From Larix sibirica (Eukaryota; Streptophyta; Pinopsida; Pinales; Pinaceae): a stretch of DNA of 12,955 bases. The notes under the pieces are model-generated. The model was given only the letters and a program-made list of their open reading frames with translations. It was not told the origin of the DNA and searched no databases. Position 1 is the stretch's first letter; every line of letters begins with the position of its first letter. This document shows, piece after piece, positions 1 through 9,730 of the stretch. The position numbers and the translations under genes were made by a program. The stretch covers positions 9,235-22,189 of the forward strand of contig NWUY0300033728.1 in NCBI GenBank assembly GCA_004151065.3, written 5' to 3'.

Positions 1-1285
1 GATATTTCCCTCTCATGGTACATAAACTTAAAACTAATGAAAGAGGGTTATTGAACATCCCCCTCCTTGACATGCTTGGTCATGATAACATGGAATGTAA
101 ATAATGACTAACAATTTGGCCTACAAACTTCAATGTATCAACTATGAGTAGGTGTTTCTTCCATTTTAATGCTCTATGGTGGGGGATTGTATGCTTAAAT
201 AATAGAAACATTGTAACCAATACATGTTTAGAAGGAACCATCCTTTTTGTTTATGAAAAATTTAGGATAGCCAAAATTGATAGTTCCAAGTTTTTGAGTT
301 AAGAGTCAAAACTCATATCTAGAGGGTGCATATTAAGAGGTCTTTCTCTTGTCATGGAGCGAACTGCAACTTTGGTTGTTAATTTGAAGAAAGGGGTTAG
401 TGATATGATTTTCATAGCAAATAAAGTTGCAATGTTAGTGTGGCATTTTGTACACAATGTGTGGTGGCCTTGGTGTCATAAAATCTATTGATCATATCAC
501 CATTTTTAAATGAACTACATTGTCAATATAGTTAATTATGTAGGAACCCATTGTTTAAGCCATTCAACGTTGACAACCACAAACACAATCTGTATAGAAG
601 TGGTAAAAGTCCACTTCTAGATAAGATGACCATCCAATTGTAGCTATTGCCATTCAATTTTGCCTTCATATAAAATGGTACAATTTCTAGAAACAATAAT
701 GTTGAAACATTGACGATGATCAACACGCAACCAAATTTGTTTGGCATTTGTTGCATCTATGAGATTATAAACACTTCTAGAACTTATAAATGAAAAGGCC
801 ATTGTATTTTATATATAAACAATATTTGGAATCATGCTATGGACCATTCTATTCAATACATTCCAACCACATCTTTGAACACAAAGAAGCGTGTATATGT
901 TTAGAAATAGGGAAGTAACCATCCAATACACCATACTCAAACTTTCGGGGAAAGTGCATGTCTTATTGGTATCCTTCTTGAGTGGGGATGAGCATGGCCA
1001 TCACAAACATCCTATGTAGTGAAAGCATATATGGTTAAAGTTACATGGAATTCTCCATTACCAATGTGCTCAAAGCATTGTCATGGTTTTGGCTTAGAAA
1101 TACTTGGATTCACTTCCACTCATATCCATCACCATTCTTTAATTCAATGGAGGACATTAATTGATAGCACTAAATAACATGTAAAGTTAAACTTTCAAAA
1201 TATCACATAAACTTTAAAGTGAAAGAATATCAACATCCATATAAGTAGGGTTAGCACAGACTGTTGTAATAACCATCCATATGCC
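1..1285. other. AT-rich stretch without a recognisable gene
   Basis: No open frame here exceeds about 75 codons and none shows a motif I recognise. The minus strand has a 74-codon open frame (756 to 532), hydrophobic in its first half. Neighbouring minus-strand frames around 1-530 have moderately long stop-free pieces that could be remains of an old coding sequence, but I cannot place them in any family. Base composition and oligo-A/T runs look like decayed plant intergenic DNA. Confidence 0.5.
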
Positions 1286-1449
1286 TCATGATGTTATATG
1301 TAAGGTGACAATGAAAATACCCAGATTAAGAAAAAAACTATGCCATAGTGCCTTTGTAATGAAGAAGATGGTTATGATATTTTGATGTATATTGATGTAA
1401 TTGATATATGTTATCATAGAGGAGTGTAGTGGAATGATAATTGATTTAC

Positions 1450-1647
1450 TCAAATCATGGGCATGTGAAGGGGGACTTGCACTAGGTTTTGAACACCCAA
1501 GTGACAAGTTTTCCCCTTGTGGGTCTTCCCACCTTCGCAAGGGACTATTTGATTAGCAAAATCCATCATGGTTGTGAAGTCAGGTTGGGTGGTCACACAC
1601 TTGAATTGTGAAATGTTACCCCACCTATTGATAGGTGGTGGATTCAT
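1450..1647 (-). other. Short unrecognised ORF, probably chance or a relic
   Basis: A 65-codon frame starts with ATG just after upstream in-frame stops TGA and TAG and ends in TGA. The product has a hydrophilic centre with two cysteines flanking a Gly-Lys-rich stretch (EGGKTHKGKTCH), followed by a Val/Leu/Pro-rich tail. I do not recognise the family, and no neighbouring frame extends it. It could be a fragment of a retroelement protein or a chance ORF. Confidence 0.15.
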
Positions 1648-1664
1648 TCCCTAGTCTCAAAAGT

Positions 1665-1958
1665 TTATTGAAAACGTTTCAACTCCCAAATCACAAAGAT
1701 AATTATAAGTTTTAGATCCACTATAATGGAAAATTTATAAAATTCCAAGTCGTCCTTGCAAAGAACTATATAGGTCACCCCCTTTCCCCCCATTTAACAC
1801 TCTCCCTATCATATATCTTCATTTTCCCACATTTATCCAACTTTTCATGCCTTGTAAACTTCTTTCCACAAAAAATATAGATTTAAAACATAATTAAAAA
1901 AACAAATATAAAAAAATCATTAAAATCATAAACTTTCTACAAATATTAAATAAAATCT
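1665..1958. other. AT-rich non-coding stretch up to a sequence gap
   Basis: Oligo-A and oligo-T runs become dense from about 1860, with short pyrimidine-rich blocks such as CACCCCCTTTCCCCCC near 1777-1793. No open frame of note was seen. Confidence 0.5.
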
Positions 1959-1962
1959 NNNN
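1959..1962. other. Assembly gap or unresolved bases (NNNN)
   Basis: Four consecutive N bases directly precede a dinucleotide microsatellite. Such repeats commonly break assemblies, so the true length of the repeat and gap is uncertain. Single N bases also occur at 4698 and 12637. Confidence 0.95.
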
Positions 1963-1990
1963 CTCTCTCTCTCTCACACACACACACACA
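1963..1990. repeat. Compound dinucleotide microsatellite (CT)6(CA)8
   Basis: Six CT units (1963-1974) run directly into eight CA units (1975-1990), and the tract starts at the N gap. It may be longer in the real chromosome. It is a simple sequence repeat with no evident function. Confidence 0.95.
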
Positions 1991-2177
1991 CCCACCTGTA
2001 TATATAGTTTAAAACAATAAACAAACAAAAAATATAAAAACAAAAGTTTTTTTATTTATTTTATATTCCACCATCCCCTTTCCTCCCCCCACTCATGTGT
2101 TTGGTGGAAGACATCATGAGTGGTCATCTAATGGCATGTTCTTGTGGCCTTTCGATGGCCTCATGAGGTTGACTAAT

Positions 2178-2299
2178 GGGAGGGGATAAAGATGGGGTTC
2201 AAGAAGAAGAGGGAGGGTGGTGTTGTGTGGTCGAAATGGGGGGTGCTTTGGGTTTTGGTGTAAGAAAATGGTGGGTGGTGGTGGGGGTGGATGAGTGGG
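2178..2299 (+). other. G-rich, strand-asymmetric stretch
   Basis: Repeated GGG, GGGG and GGGGGG runs occur on the plus strand (for example near 2178-2184, 2193-2197, 2210-2220, 2240-2246 and 2274-2299), separated by T- or A-containing spacers. About 100 bp upstream there is a C-rich run on the same strand (2073-2091). The dense GGG runs make G-quadruplex formation possible, but most spacers exceed seven bases. AT-rich DNA flanks both sides. No gene is seen here. Confidence 0.5.
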
Positions 2300-2336
2300 T
2301 TTTTTTATTATTTAAGTTTTTTTAATTACTTGAATT

Positions 2337-2573
2337 TTGGGTTATTTAATTTTTTTTTATACTTTTTATGTGCTTTTGTTTTTTTGTACGGTTGGAAATT
2401 ATATTAAACCAAAAATCAAATTTTTTTATAGTGCATGTCCACTATTATCACTAGATTACAAAGATGTTCTAACCATGACCCAGCTGAGAAAAACTGCTGG
2501 TAATATCCAATTTGCAAAGGGAACCCCCCAACTAAAAGACTATGACATAATTTTTTCATCTAAAAGAGTCTGA
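2337..2573 (+). other. Unrecognised 78-codon open frame
   Basis: The frame starts in a T-rich tract that gives an artificial Phe/Leu/Tyr-rich beginning, then has a more protein-like second half with Asp, Lys and Gln, and ends in TGA at 2571. I do not recognise the product. The opposite strand just downstream carries a better supported pseudogene. This may be chance or a small relic. Confidence 0.12.
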
Positions 2574-2581
2574 GCACTGTT

Positions 2582-2598
2582 CCCCCATTGGCCGGGGG
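2582..2598. repeat. GC hairpin
   Basis: Five C bases and five G bases flank the 7-base loop ATTGGCC. On the minus strand a run of ten T followed by AG lies directly next to it, resembling a polypyrimidine tract with a 3' splice site. No function can be assigned. Confidence 0.4.
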
Positions 2599-2665
2599 TT
2601 ATGACCTAAAAAAAAAGAAAATAGTGTTCCCTAAATAGCAACAATTATCCCGAGAATTCTCTAAA

Positions 2666-3328
2666 TTAAAATACAAGTTGATCATCATATAAAACCAAAA
2701 CATGAGAGGGACCAACACCTGAAGTTTCCTGCTAGATGACTTCAAAATTTCTATGAAACACGACCTGAGTGTCAGATGGCCTACTGGGATGAGGTCGGCT
2801 CAAATTTTTCCTAGTAAGAGCATGGGAAAGGGCCTCCATTTTTTCGTTGATGTGCGTGACCTCCAATTTCTGGTCTCGAGCCAAAGCACGGAGACCCTCT
2901 TCTAGCCCCACAATGTGAGTGTAAAGAGATGGATCGCTTGAACTGTTATTGAAATTCCCCTAAGTGTAGTCATCCATAGCAATATTCATGAGATATTTTA
3001 CTATCCATAAAATGCTTAGGGTCTTGGTGTGACGGGTTTCTCGGGTGCGAGTGGATCCCGAGTCCTTCACCAAACCACCAAAATTTTGAACTAACTGAAT
3101 AACATCCAAATTGCCTTTGTCTCTCTGCATCCACTTTTACATACGCTCCACCCGTGCCCTGGCCAAAGGGTGGAGCTCCTTTTCGAAGAAACCTTGCACT
3201 TTCCCCAGTTCTCTGATATCCCTCGACATATGGGTTCTCTTGGGGCCATTTGTGGTCCTTCGAATGGTTGTTTTTAATTCTGACCATCCTCCTCGCACTA
3301 AAGGGGAGAAGCTTGAGTAGGGTTTCAT
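2666..3328 (-). pseudogene. Decayed coiled-coil protein, possibly retroelement gag-like
   Basis: One minus-strand frame runs from an ATG at 3328 to a TAA at 2668-2666, about 220 codons, with three internal stops: TAA 3139-3137, TAG 2962-2960 and TAG 2734-2732. The N-terminal third is basic (SELKTTIRRTTNGPKRTHMS), then comes a Glu/Arg-rich helical stretch, a variable middle, and a coiled-coil segment (2926-2816) with Leu/Ile/Val/Met at 3-4 spacing, including GLEEGLRALARDQKLE. The C-terminal part is Ser/Arg/Pro-rich. All three internal stops could derive from CAA or CAG by one C-to-T change. No zinc knuckle, protease or reverse transcriptase was seen nearby. The coiled coil and basic N-terminus would suit a gag or LINE ORF1 protein, but the family is not recognised and a decayed host gene is equally possible. 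Confidence 0.45.
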
Positions 3329-3329
3329 T

Positions 3330-4829
3330 CTTTAGTAGGTTGAACCAGATAACTAGTGTTCCAGCAGTTCACTCACCCTTAGGGACATAAAGCCTTCTCA
3401 ATATTTCCTTTTCGAAATGCAGCATGCAACGATGATATATCCTCTGAGGGCTTCACATATATTCATTAACCATGCCATTATCATGACATGAACCGGTTTG
3501 GGTGGTCATGAAGGCTCACACAATGAAAAGGATGGAGAACAATACTTGAGGGCCAATGCAAGATTTGGGATCGTACCTCTTAGATTACCCCTGAATGATG
3601 TTTTCCGGTCGAGTTTTAATGATTTCCATGATATGATTTACACACATTCCCTTTCATGGGCAATCCTAGATTGATTCACTTAGGTCATTCATTGAAACTT
3701 GTATTACTATGATGTGAGCACCCATCGACGTGGGGGTTTTGTTTTCTTAATATTGTTTAAAGTTTATATTTTTTTATTTTATTTTATTTTTATTTTTTAA
3801 TTAAGGGATGGATGGATGTGAAATAGGGAGGAGGGGGAAATAAATGGGATATAATGGTATACGAGGGAGTAGAGCTTTCCATAGGTCCCCTCATTGATGA
3901 AACCACCCCTTATGAAAAAGTGAAGAGTGGGAAATGGAGCATGAGAAAGAGTGGGGATTATTGTTTTTGTCAAGGTAAATGTCAATAGAACCTATGATAG
4001 AGTGGGAATGGAAAGGTTTTGGGATGGTCATTTTTCAATGATTTAGAGTTCAGGGAGGGTATCCTTACAAGGCTTCAACAATTCTTTCGTCATCGAAAAC
4101 TAATTAACCATTGGTGGAGTGAGGGGATTGGGAAGATCAATGATTTTATAACGAGTCAAAGCTCGATGGCAATTCCCCTATTGATGTTTGTGTGGATGAA
4201 ATGTTATGTTACTCCTAATGTTGCATGCGGTTCCACTCTTAGTTTGACATGACCCATTTACGTAGTGTAGACATATTACATGCTATGTTTTCATCATTTG
4301 ATAGGTTGGGGCCATTATGGATGCACACATTTTCCCTTGCACTGGCCTAATGCCTTTGGTTGACTTGTTACATCAACAACATGGGATGTAGTGCTGAGAG
4401 AAAATCATTTTAAGTGCAAAGTGACAAGTTCATGCCCCCTAGAGGTCCAACGTTTACAACAACTAGTTTTTAGTATAACAATGGTGCATTCCATGATATA
4501 TTTTGACAAAGATGGAAGAACATAGTGATCAACTTGACGAGAACTCTCCATGGTTTTTTTTTCTTTCTAGAGGTCGCATTTAGTAGTTGTTTTTACCCTT
4601 GAATCAAGAAGTGGTGCCATTGGTAGCATGTCTTTTTTTCAAGGTTAAAATTATGACTTTTTCCCTCCATGGCCTTAATTTTTCATAAAGTTGCAAANTT
4701 AACCAATTTGAAGATTCACCAACACAAATGAACCAACATCACACCATTGTTTTCTTGGGAGAAAAGGTAAATCCGGTCTATTAATATTCTTTGGAGCCAA
4801 AGTATATCACCATGGGAAAAAATTAAAAT
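3330..4829. other. Unassigned stretch with scattered short frames
   Basis: No recognisable gene was found. A T-rich tract lies at 3762-3804. A plus-strand 77-codon frame (4019-4252) has a protein-like composition with Trp and Cys residues but matches nothing I know. It lies upstream of the DUF7869-type relic and in the same orientation, so it might be a leftover of that element's 5' portion; that is inference only. An isolated N is at 4698. Confidence 0.4.
3762..3804. repeat. T-rich low-complexity tract
   Basis: Runs of TTTTA/TTTTTA units make up almost the whole stretch, ending in TTAATTAAGGG. This is low-complexity DNA without a gene. Confidence 0.7.
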
Positions 4830-7404
4830 GTTATTGAAGGAGATATAGTGTACTTTTCACCACTAGATGGTAATGAATTCAGAGTTTTAATGGTGAGAGT
4901 ATTCATCCATTCTGAGAAATATTCCATATCAAAGGTTTTTATCGAAAGATTGCCTATGGACCACTTGCTTGACCGTAGTGGTTCCCCTTTAGATGTGATA
5001 TTAAAGGAAATTATGGTTAAATTATGGGATGTGATAGAAGCAACTCCTCTATAGTTGGCTTATCCACCTATCAGTATTGTAGATTGTACTTATGTACAAA
5101 TTGTGAGAATAAGGCCATACAACTAGTTGAAATGCCAAATGATGAGTGCATATTTTAAAAGCATGTTGAGTACAAAGTCTATTGAAACATTTGATGGAAT
5201 TTCTTTAATTGCAAGCATGCACACTACACCTTGTAAAAATGATTGTATTTTGAAAATACCACTAGGGTTGATGGTTGTGGGTATTGTATTCTCATGAATG
5301 AAAATTTAAGAAGAAAATTCGTACAAAATTCTCTTACATCAAATGCCGCTATTTCTAAACAAGGAGAAATAAATAAGAGAACTCTACTTACAATGAAGTT
5401 TGACATATTAGATGTCTATAAAAATGCATGGTTTCCAGCCTATGGATAAAAAGAACCACTTTCCACCAGTATAAGGATATGTTTAAAAAGTGTGGCTTGA
5501 AGGAAGTCAATGGTAATAGCGGATTGCAAAAATGCAAATCTAAAACTATTGCAACAATGGTTGTGTTGTAAGACTGTGGAGAAAAATTCAAATAAGGATC
5601 CACATCTAACATGTTGAATATATCAACATGAAATAAGGGCACCTCTTAGATTATTGCCATCAAATGTGAACCAACCTTCGCTTCACAAAAATATTAAGAG
5701 GACATGAAACAATTGGACCTTCCTCCAATGTCACAATCTAATTTCAACACAATAATGAGAAATCAAGTATCAAATGTTGTTATCATAAAGAAAAAAATAT
5801 TTTCAAGGTATATTGATTGTGTCTTAATCACCAACAAATTGATCTAGCTGAAGTAGAGCAGTTGTGGCAATTCAAATGACCCATAATAATTATATTGAAA
5901 TTTGTCACAATGTGTACTATGACCATAGATTGAGTTCATAGAAACACCCTAGTACTTACTAGATCATTGTGCATGACAATATGGAAAAGGAAAAGAATGT
6001 TATTCCAAGGTTGGTAAGTAGGAAAAGGATATTAGTAGTGACATGAATCTTCCAATTGCTTTTCCTTGCATGCTACACATGGACATAGGACTAGGGGCTT
6101 AAGGAACTTCAACTTTTCTTTATGGAGATGGGTTCAACTTCATTGTGACTTCATTGGAAAATGCCTCAAGGATATTGAAGAACCAAAGGTGGATCAATAT
6201 GGATATTTGTTGTACAAGAGGGTAACATCAAACCATCCATTGCTTGAAACTCTATTACAAAAAAAATCTTATGAAAAATATTTGTTCTACAAGCAAGATG
6301 ATATGCAAGCACCTAAGGTAAGTGATGCTAATGAAAACTGTCATAGCTCAAATAGAAAATTGCCACCAATATTATTGTTGTAAAATTATGTATAATTATG
6401 CAAATAAAAATCCCCATGTGTTTGCATTTCAATCCCTTCTAACAACAATGAGAATGTTTGACATTGTTGAAGTTGGTTTCCTCTTGGTGGTACACACACA
6501 TGAAGACATATATGGAACTTGTGGGAGGTTATTAGATCAAATAAATAGGAAAGGCATATTTTCAGTGTTATAGATGGAAAACATTTATAGGATATGTGAG
6601 GACCACAATTCCTTCATCCTGTATCTAATGGATGAATCCTTTGACTTCAAGAGCTTTGTGTATCCACACATATTGAACACTAAACCTAATATAATTGCTA
6701 TCAAAAGATGCCAAATCTTCAAATTCTAGTTCTGCGTTGATGGCACACCAGTTATACAATATAAAGTCTCAATTCATTATGAAAGTGGTCACCTCCTATC
6801 AATTATATGTGGCATTCATTGCCTAATGGCCTTCTAGACTTACCAACAAGGCAACCTCAATTGCCAAATCTATAGGTAAAGGGACATTTTGATATGAAAT
6901 AAATAAAAAAGGGATTAGAATCATATATTTCACTCTAGAAGAAAAAAGGGATTGATAAAAAGGGGAACAATATTGGGATCCGAAGTTCACTTATTGGGAG
7001 AACTATCATTAAAGATTCAGACACTCCCTTTGTGATCATTAGCACCCAACAACTAATTTCTTGCCATTCATATTGTAGGAAATAAGAAACAAGGCTCGTA
7101 TACAACCCATGCATGAAGGAATGGAAACCTACTTAAGGGATAATGTCCACACTATTGAAAATCACTTCATTGGACCTCTATGTAACAAGCCTAGAGATCC
7201 ATTCTTTCTAAGGTATGATGTTTTAGAGGGACAATGCTCATAATGCAATCACTGGATCCAGATTATGAGATATGGTTGGGTATGGAAAAACAATTATCGA
7301 GATTTTTAGATGCTATTGTTGAGTCTTACAAGTTGGTCGATTTTGATTGTGGAAACCCACTTGAACATCAAAGACAAATAAAGTTTTGTATAGAAATTGT
7401 TTAA
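4830..7404 (+). pseudogene. Relic of a DUF7869-type DDE-transposase-like protein
   Basis: Homologous-looking pieces appear in order but in changing frames. 4839-5250 has codon starts at multiples of three, with TAG at 5052 and 5124. 5243-5449 includes TRVDGCGYCILMNENLRRKF and DVYKNAWFPAYG. 5458-5580 contains YKDMFKKCGLKEVNGNSG. About 5870-6075 holds THNNYIEICHNVYYDHRL then IVHDNMEKEK. 6066-6383 has DIEEPKVDQYGYLLYKR and HPLLETLLQKKSYEK. 6388-6780 has VFAFQSLLTTMRMFDIVEVG, then HTHEDIYGTCGR. 7079-7230 includes NKARIQPMHEG and PRDPFFLRYDVLEG. 7252-7404 includes MEKQLSRFLDAIVESYKLVD. From memory of plant DUF7869 proteins, the 'GHTHED' motif and the preceding 'MDN' block are the family signature and are thought to carry DDE-type acidic residues. 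Here Asp at 5975 and Glu at 6502 remain, but the expected Asp of the second block reads Tyr (6391-6393). The remains would be about 860 codons. A Ser/Glu-rich tail may continue to about 7665. Terminal inverted repeats were not found. The copy is non-functional. Confidence 0.72.
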
Positions 7405-7664
7405 AAAAAATCAACAATGGGTTGTTGGTATAGAAGGAAATATTGTCCATTGATGTTAATACTGTCATATGGGTGTGGTCACCAAAAGCAAGATAGACAA
7501 GAGAGAAAATAAAAACAACTGAGAAGAGATTTTCAAAGAAGCACAACAAGAATACATGGAGCATACTAGTGAGAGTGAGAGTGATGCTCATGAATTCTCA
7601 ACTTTATTTGAGATAACAACTTCCATACTATCATTTTTTAATGGTGTATCATCTAAGAATTCAT

Positions 7665-8111
7665 AAATTTTTAGTTGATATTATTTATCCATAATTTACT
7701 TTAATTAAAACTATTGAAGTCAATTGCTCTCTTCCTTCTTGGCTTGGGATATGGGTTTTGTGAATAAATTTTCCACAAGAAACAAGTTATAGTGATTGCA
7801 TCTAAGGTGAGGAAGTTGGTAAAAAGGACTAACTCATAGTTTCCATTTTCGTATTTTATATGAAACTTTATTGTACATTTCCTTAAATATTTATGAAAAA
7901 GCACAATTTTGCAATGCGATAATTATTTTCACTTCTTTTAATAATATTGCATCTCTTCAATATTGATGTATTTAGCAATATATGTCATAACTGTGATATT
8001 ATGCATGCACATACAAAACTAAAATCTTAGATTTAGATATTATATACACATTATAATATAAATTTAGAATATTGAAATCGAAATACACATTGTAACAATT
8101 TCATATTGATG
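7665..8111. other. Very AT-rich stretch without a gene
   Basis: Frequent short runs of TATAT, ATATTA and AATTT were seen and no credible frame. It may include the 3' end of the transposon relic, but no inverted repeat or target duplication was recognised by eye. Confidence 0.45.
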
Positions 8112-8360
8112 TTTTGGAATCAAAATTCAGAATTTGGGAATCAAAATTGACATTTTTGGAATTTAAAATTCACACTTTCAAAATTGAATTTACACTTTTG
8201 GAATTGAAAATCACACTTTTGAAATCAAAATTATTTGATTTCACAATTTCACAATTTCACAATCAAAATTTACACATTTGAAATCCAATATTCACACTTT
8301 CATAATCCAATTTTGGACTTTAGAAACACCAATATTCACTTTTCAAATTCATAATTCTCA
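8112..8360. repeat. Degenerate AT-rich minisatellite, about 20-22 bp per unit
   Basis: About eleven imperfect tandem units follow the theme TTTTGGAATCAAAATTCACA, with the word TTCACACTTT recurring between units. Spacing varies between 20 and 23 bases, and one unit is expanded by 8-bp TTTCACAA repeats (8239-8262). The units alternate between GGAAT/CAAAA and CAAATT types, so the array also has weak inverted symmetry. It has no coding potential. Confidence 0.75.
8224..8262. repeat. Small hairpin next to three perfect TTTCACAA units
   Basis: ATCAAA (8224-8229) and TTTGAT (8234-8239) form a 6-bp stem with a 4-base ATTA loop. They are followed directly by three exact 8-bp TTTCACAA units (8239-8262). 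The hairpin may have promoted slippage inside the larger minisatellite; that is inference. Confidence 0.6.
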
Positions 8361-8477
8361 GCTTCTTAGTCTAGATTCTTACTTATTAGGCCAAATTTAA
8401 TGAAATTTGCACTAGGGTTTGGTGCTTCTTGTATTAATGGTCCAAGAAGAAGATCTCATTACACTTCTAAGTGCAAG

Positions 8478-8753
8478 TGTAAATAAGAAAGGAACAAGGG
8501 ATTGTGCAAAGTTGGATATGGAGACATCTTGCTCCATGAGAAATTTTGTTGCAATAGACAAGGGCTTGATGAGCCACGGAAAAAACTACAAAGGAAAAGT
8601 ATGGAACCAATAGTGGCTCAAGGTGTGAAGTCAAAGGAAGAAGTGAAAAAGGCACAAATTTTCCCATGTGCATGTCTAAATGGAATGTACAATGACAGAG
8701 TAGTAGCAAAGTTTTAGAAACAACTTCTAGCCTGAACACAAGGTTGAAATCTT
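8478..8753 (+). pseudogene. Possible remnant of a FAR1-type DNA-binding domain
   Basis: The frame at 8502-8717, plus a second frame from about 8710, gives a pattern resembling the FAR1/FHY3 zinc-binding domain that opens MULE-type transposases and their domesticated plant relatives. There is a KKGTRD basic start, then EKFCCNRQGLDEPRK where the family has 'F-x-C-S-R-x-G'. A basic linker follows, then FPCACLNGMYNDRVVAKF where the family has 'GCKA...W-V-x-K-F', and after a shift NNF-stop-PEHKVEI where the family has an 'HNHE' pair. One or two frame changes and a stop (8715-8717) make it dead. No downstream MULE transposase core was found. The match is by pattern only, and the cysteine spacing should be tested. 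Confidence 0.35.
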
Positions 8754-9176
8754 CTCTTACCTGGGTAGTATGATGCAAGTGCATTTCCTAGGGTCATCGA
8801 TTTCTCATCCAAACCTGGAAACCCTCCTCTCTATGGGTTATGACGATCCTTGGCTTGATGTTAGTCCCCTTTCCCATTTGTATTCAGTTGAACTGTTAGA
8901 TTCGCCTCCTCTACTTGACGTATCATATTGACCTAGGGTGCACGCAATATAAAAGAGGTCCTAAGACATGTGCCTCACATGATTATTTTCGATCATGTTT
9001 AATGAGGATGGATCCATTCTCCTTAAATATTTAAATGTTTTTTGTGATGGTTGTTCAAGGCCAACCATTGCATTTCTTTTTATTGGAAGAGCCTTAATTA
9101 TAGGGAAAGATGTTGGAGTCTTTATAGAGAGAGAATTATCTCACTTAGGGGTCTCCCACAAGATAGAAAATGAATA
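8754..9176 (+). other. Unassigned stretch with two protein-like short frames
   Basis: A frame around 8757-8930 reads as a Ser/Leu/Pro-rich acidic stretch (NLETLLSMGYDDPWLD), and 8995-9177 is a 60-codon frame ending in TAA. Neither is recognised. A TATAAAAG word lies at 8948-8955, but no gene starts near it. These may be further debris of the element that left the FAR1-like piece. Confidence 0.3.
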
Positions 9177-9730
9177 ATAGAATGAGAAGATGGGAGGAGA
9201 GGATGTGGTCACTCATTGAAGGAGTTTCTCTAAAAGAAGAAAAAAAATAAGAAGAATAGTGAAGAAGAGATGGAGGAGAATAAGTAGAGAGGAGAGGATG
9301 AGAGAAGAAGAAATGAAGGAGAAGAAGAAAAGAGGAGAGGACAAAAGAAGAAGGAGAAGGAAGGAAAGAGAAGAAAAAGAATAATAGAGATGAAGTAAAA
9401 GAGAGAAGGAGAGGCGAAGAAAGTAGGGAAGTAATTCTCTCATTGAAGAAGAGTTGCTAATATAGAAGAAGAATGATAAGATCAAAGGAGGAGGTGAGAA
9501 AGGGTGAAGATATTAGAAATAGCCTTAAACTTTGAAGAAGAAGATCGCGATGGTTCCACCATTCTTGTGTAGGTAGAACCACCATAGAGGAGAGATTATT
9601 GAGTAGAATAATGGCTTGTTCCAACAAAGAAGAAGAGAAGAAGAAGGAAGGTAGAAGAATAAAACAAGAGAGATAGAGAGAGGAAGAACACAAGTCCAAC
9701 TGGAGTTGCTAGGTAGAATTATCAGGAGAA
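9177..9730 (+). repeat. Purine-rich (GAA/GAG) low-complexity tract
   Basis: The plus strand is overwhelmingly A and G, especially 9231-9430 and 9621-9700, built from GAAGAA, GAGAGGAG and AAGGAG words. Short pyrimidine-containing islands interrupt it, two of them similar to each other (CTCATTGAAGG.. near 9213 and CTCATTGAAGA.. near 9439). Long minus-strand frames here are artefacts giving Ser/Leu/Phe-rich products. Such homopurine tracts can form triplex (H-DNA) structures; any role is inference. Confidence 0.85.
9551..9581. repeat. Inverted repeat inside the purine tract
   Basis: TGGTTCCACC (9551-9560) and GGTAGAACCA (9572-9581) pair over 10 bp with one mismatch around an 11-base loop. It stands out because it lies in one of the few non-purine islands of the tract. 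No transcript or terminator can be assigned. Confidence 0.5.

Noticed and set aside
2582-2598. GC hairpin as a bacterial-type terminator
   Set aside because: The context is eukaryotic, the arms are only C5/G5, and no gene ends next to it in the right orientation.
7313-7591. 92-codon minus-strand frame
   Set aside because: It is the antisense shadow of the conserved C-terminal part of the DUF7869-type relic.
8948-8955. TATAAAAG as a possible core promoter
   Set aside because: No plausible start codon or conserved gene follows, and such words are common in AT-rich DNA.
9213-9699. Minus-strand frames of 80-90 codons giving Ser/Leu/Phe-rich products that resemble membrane proteins
   Set aside because: They lie in the complement of the purine tract, so the composition alone makes them open and hydrophobic.
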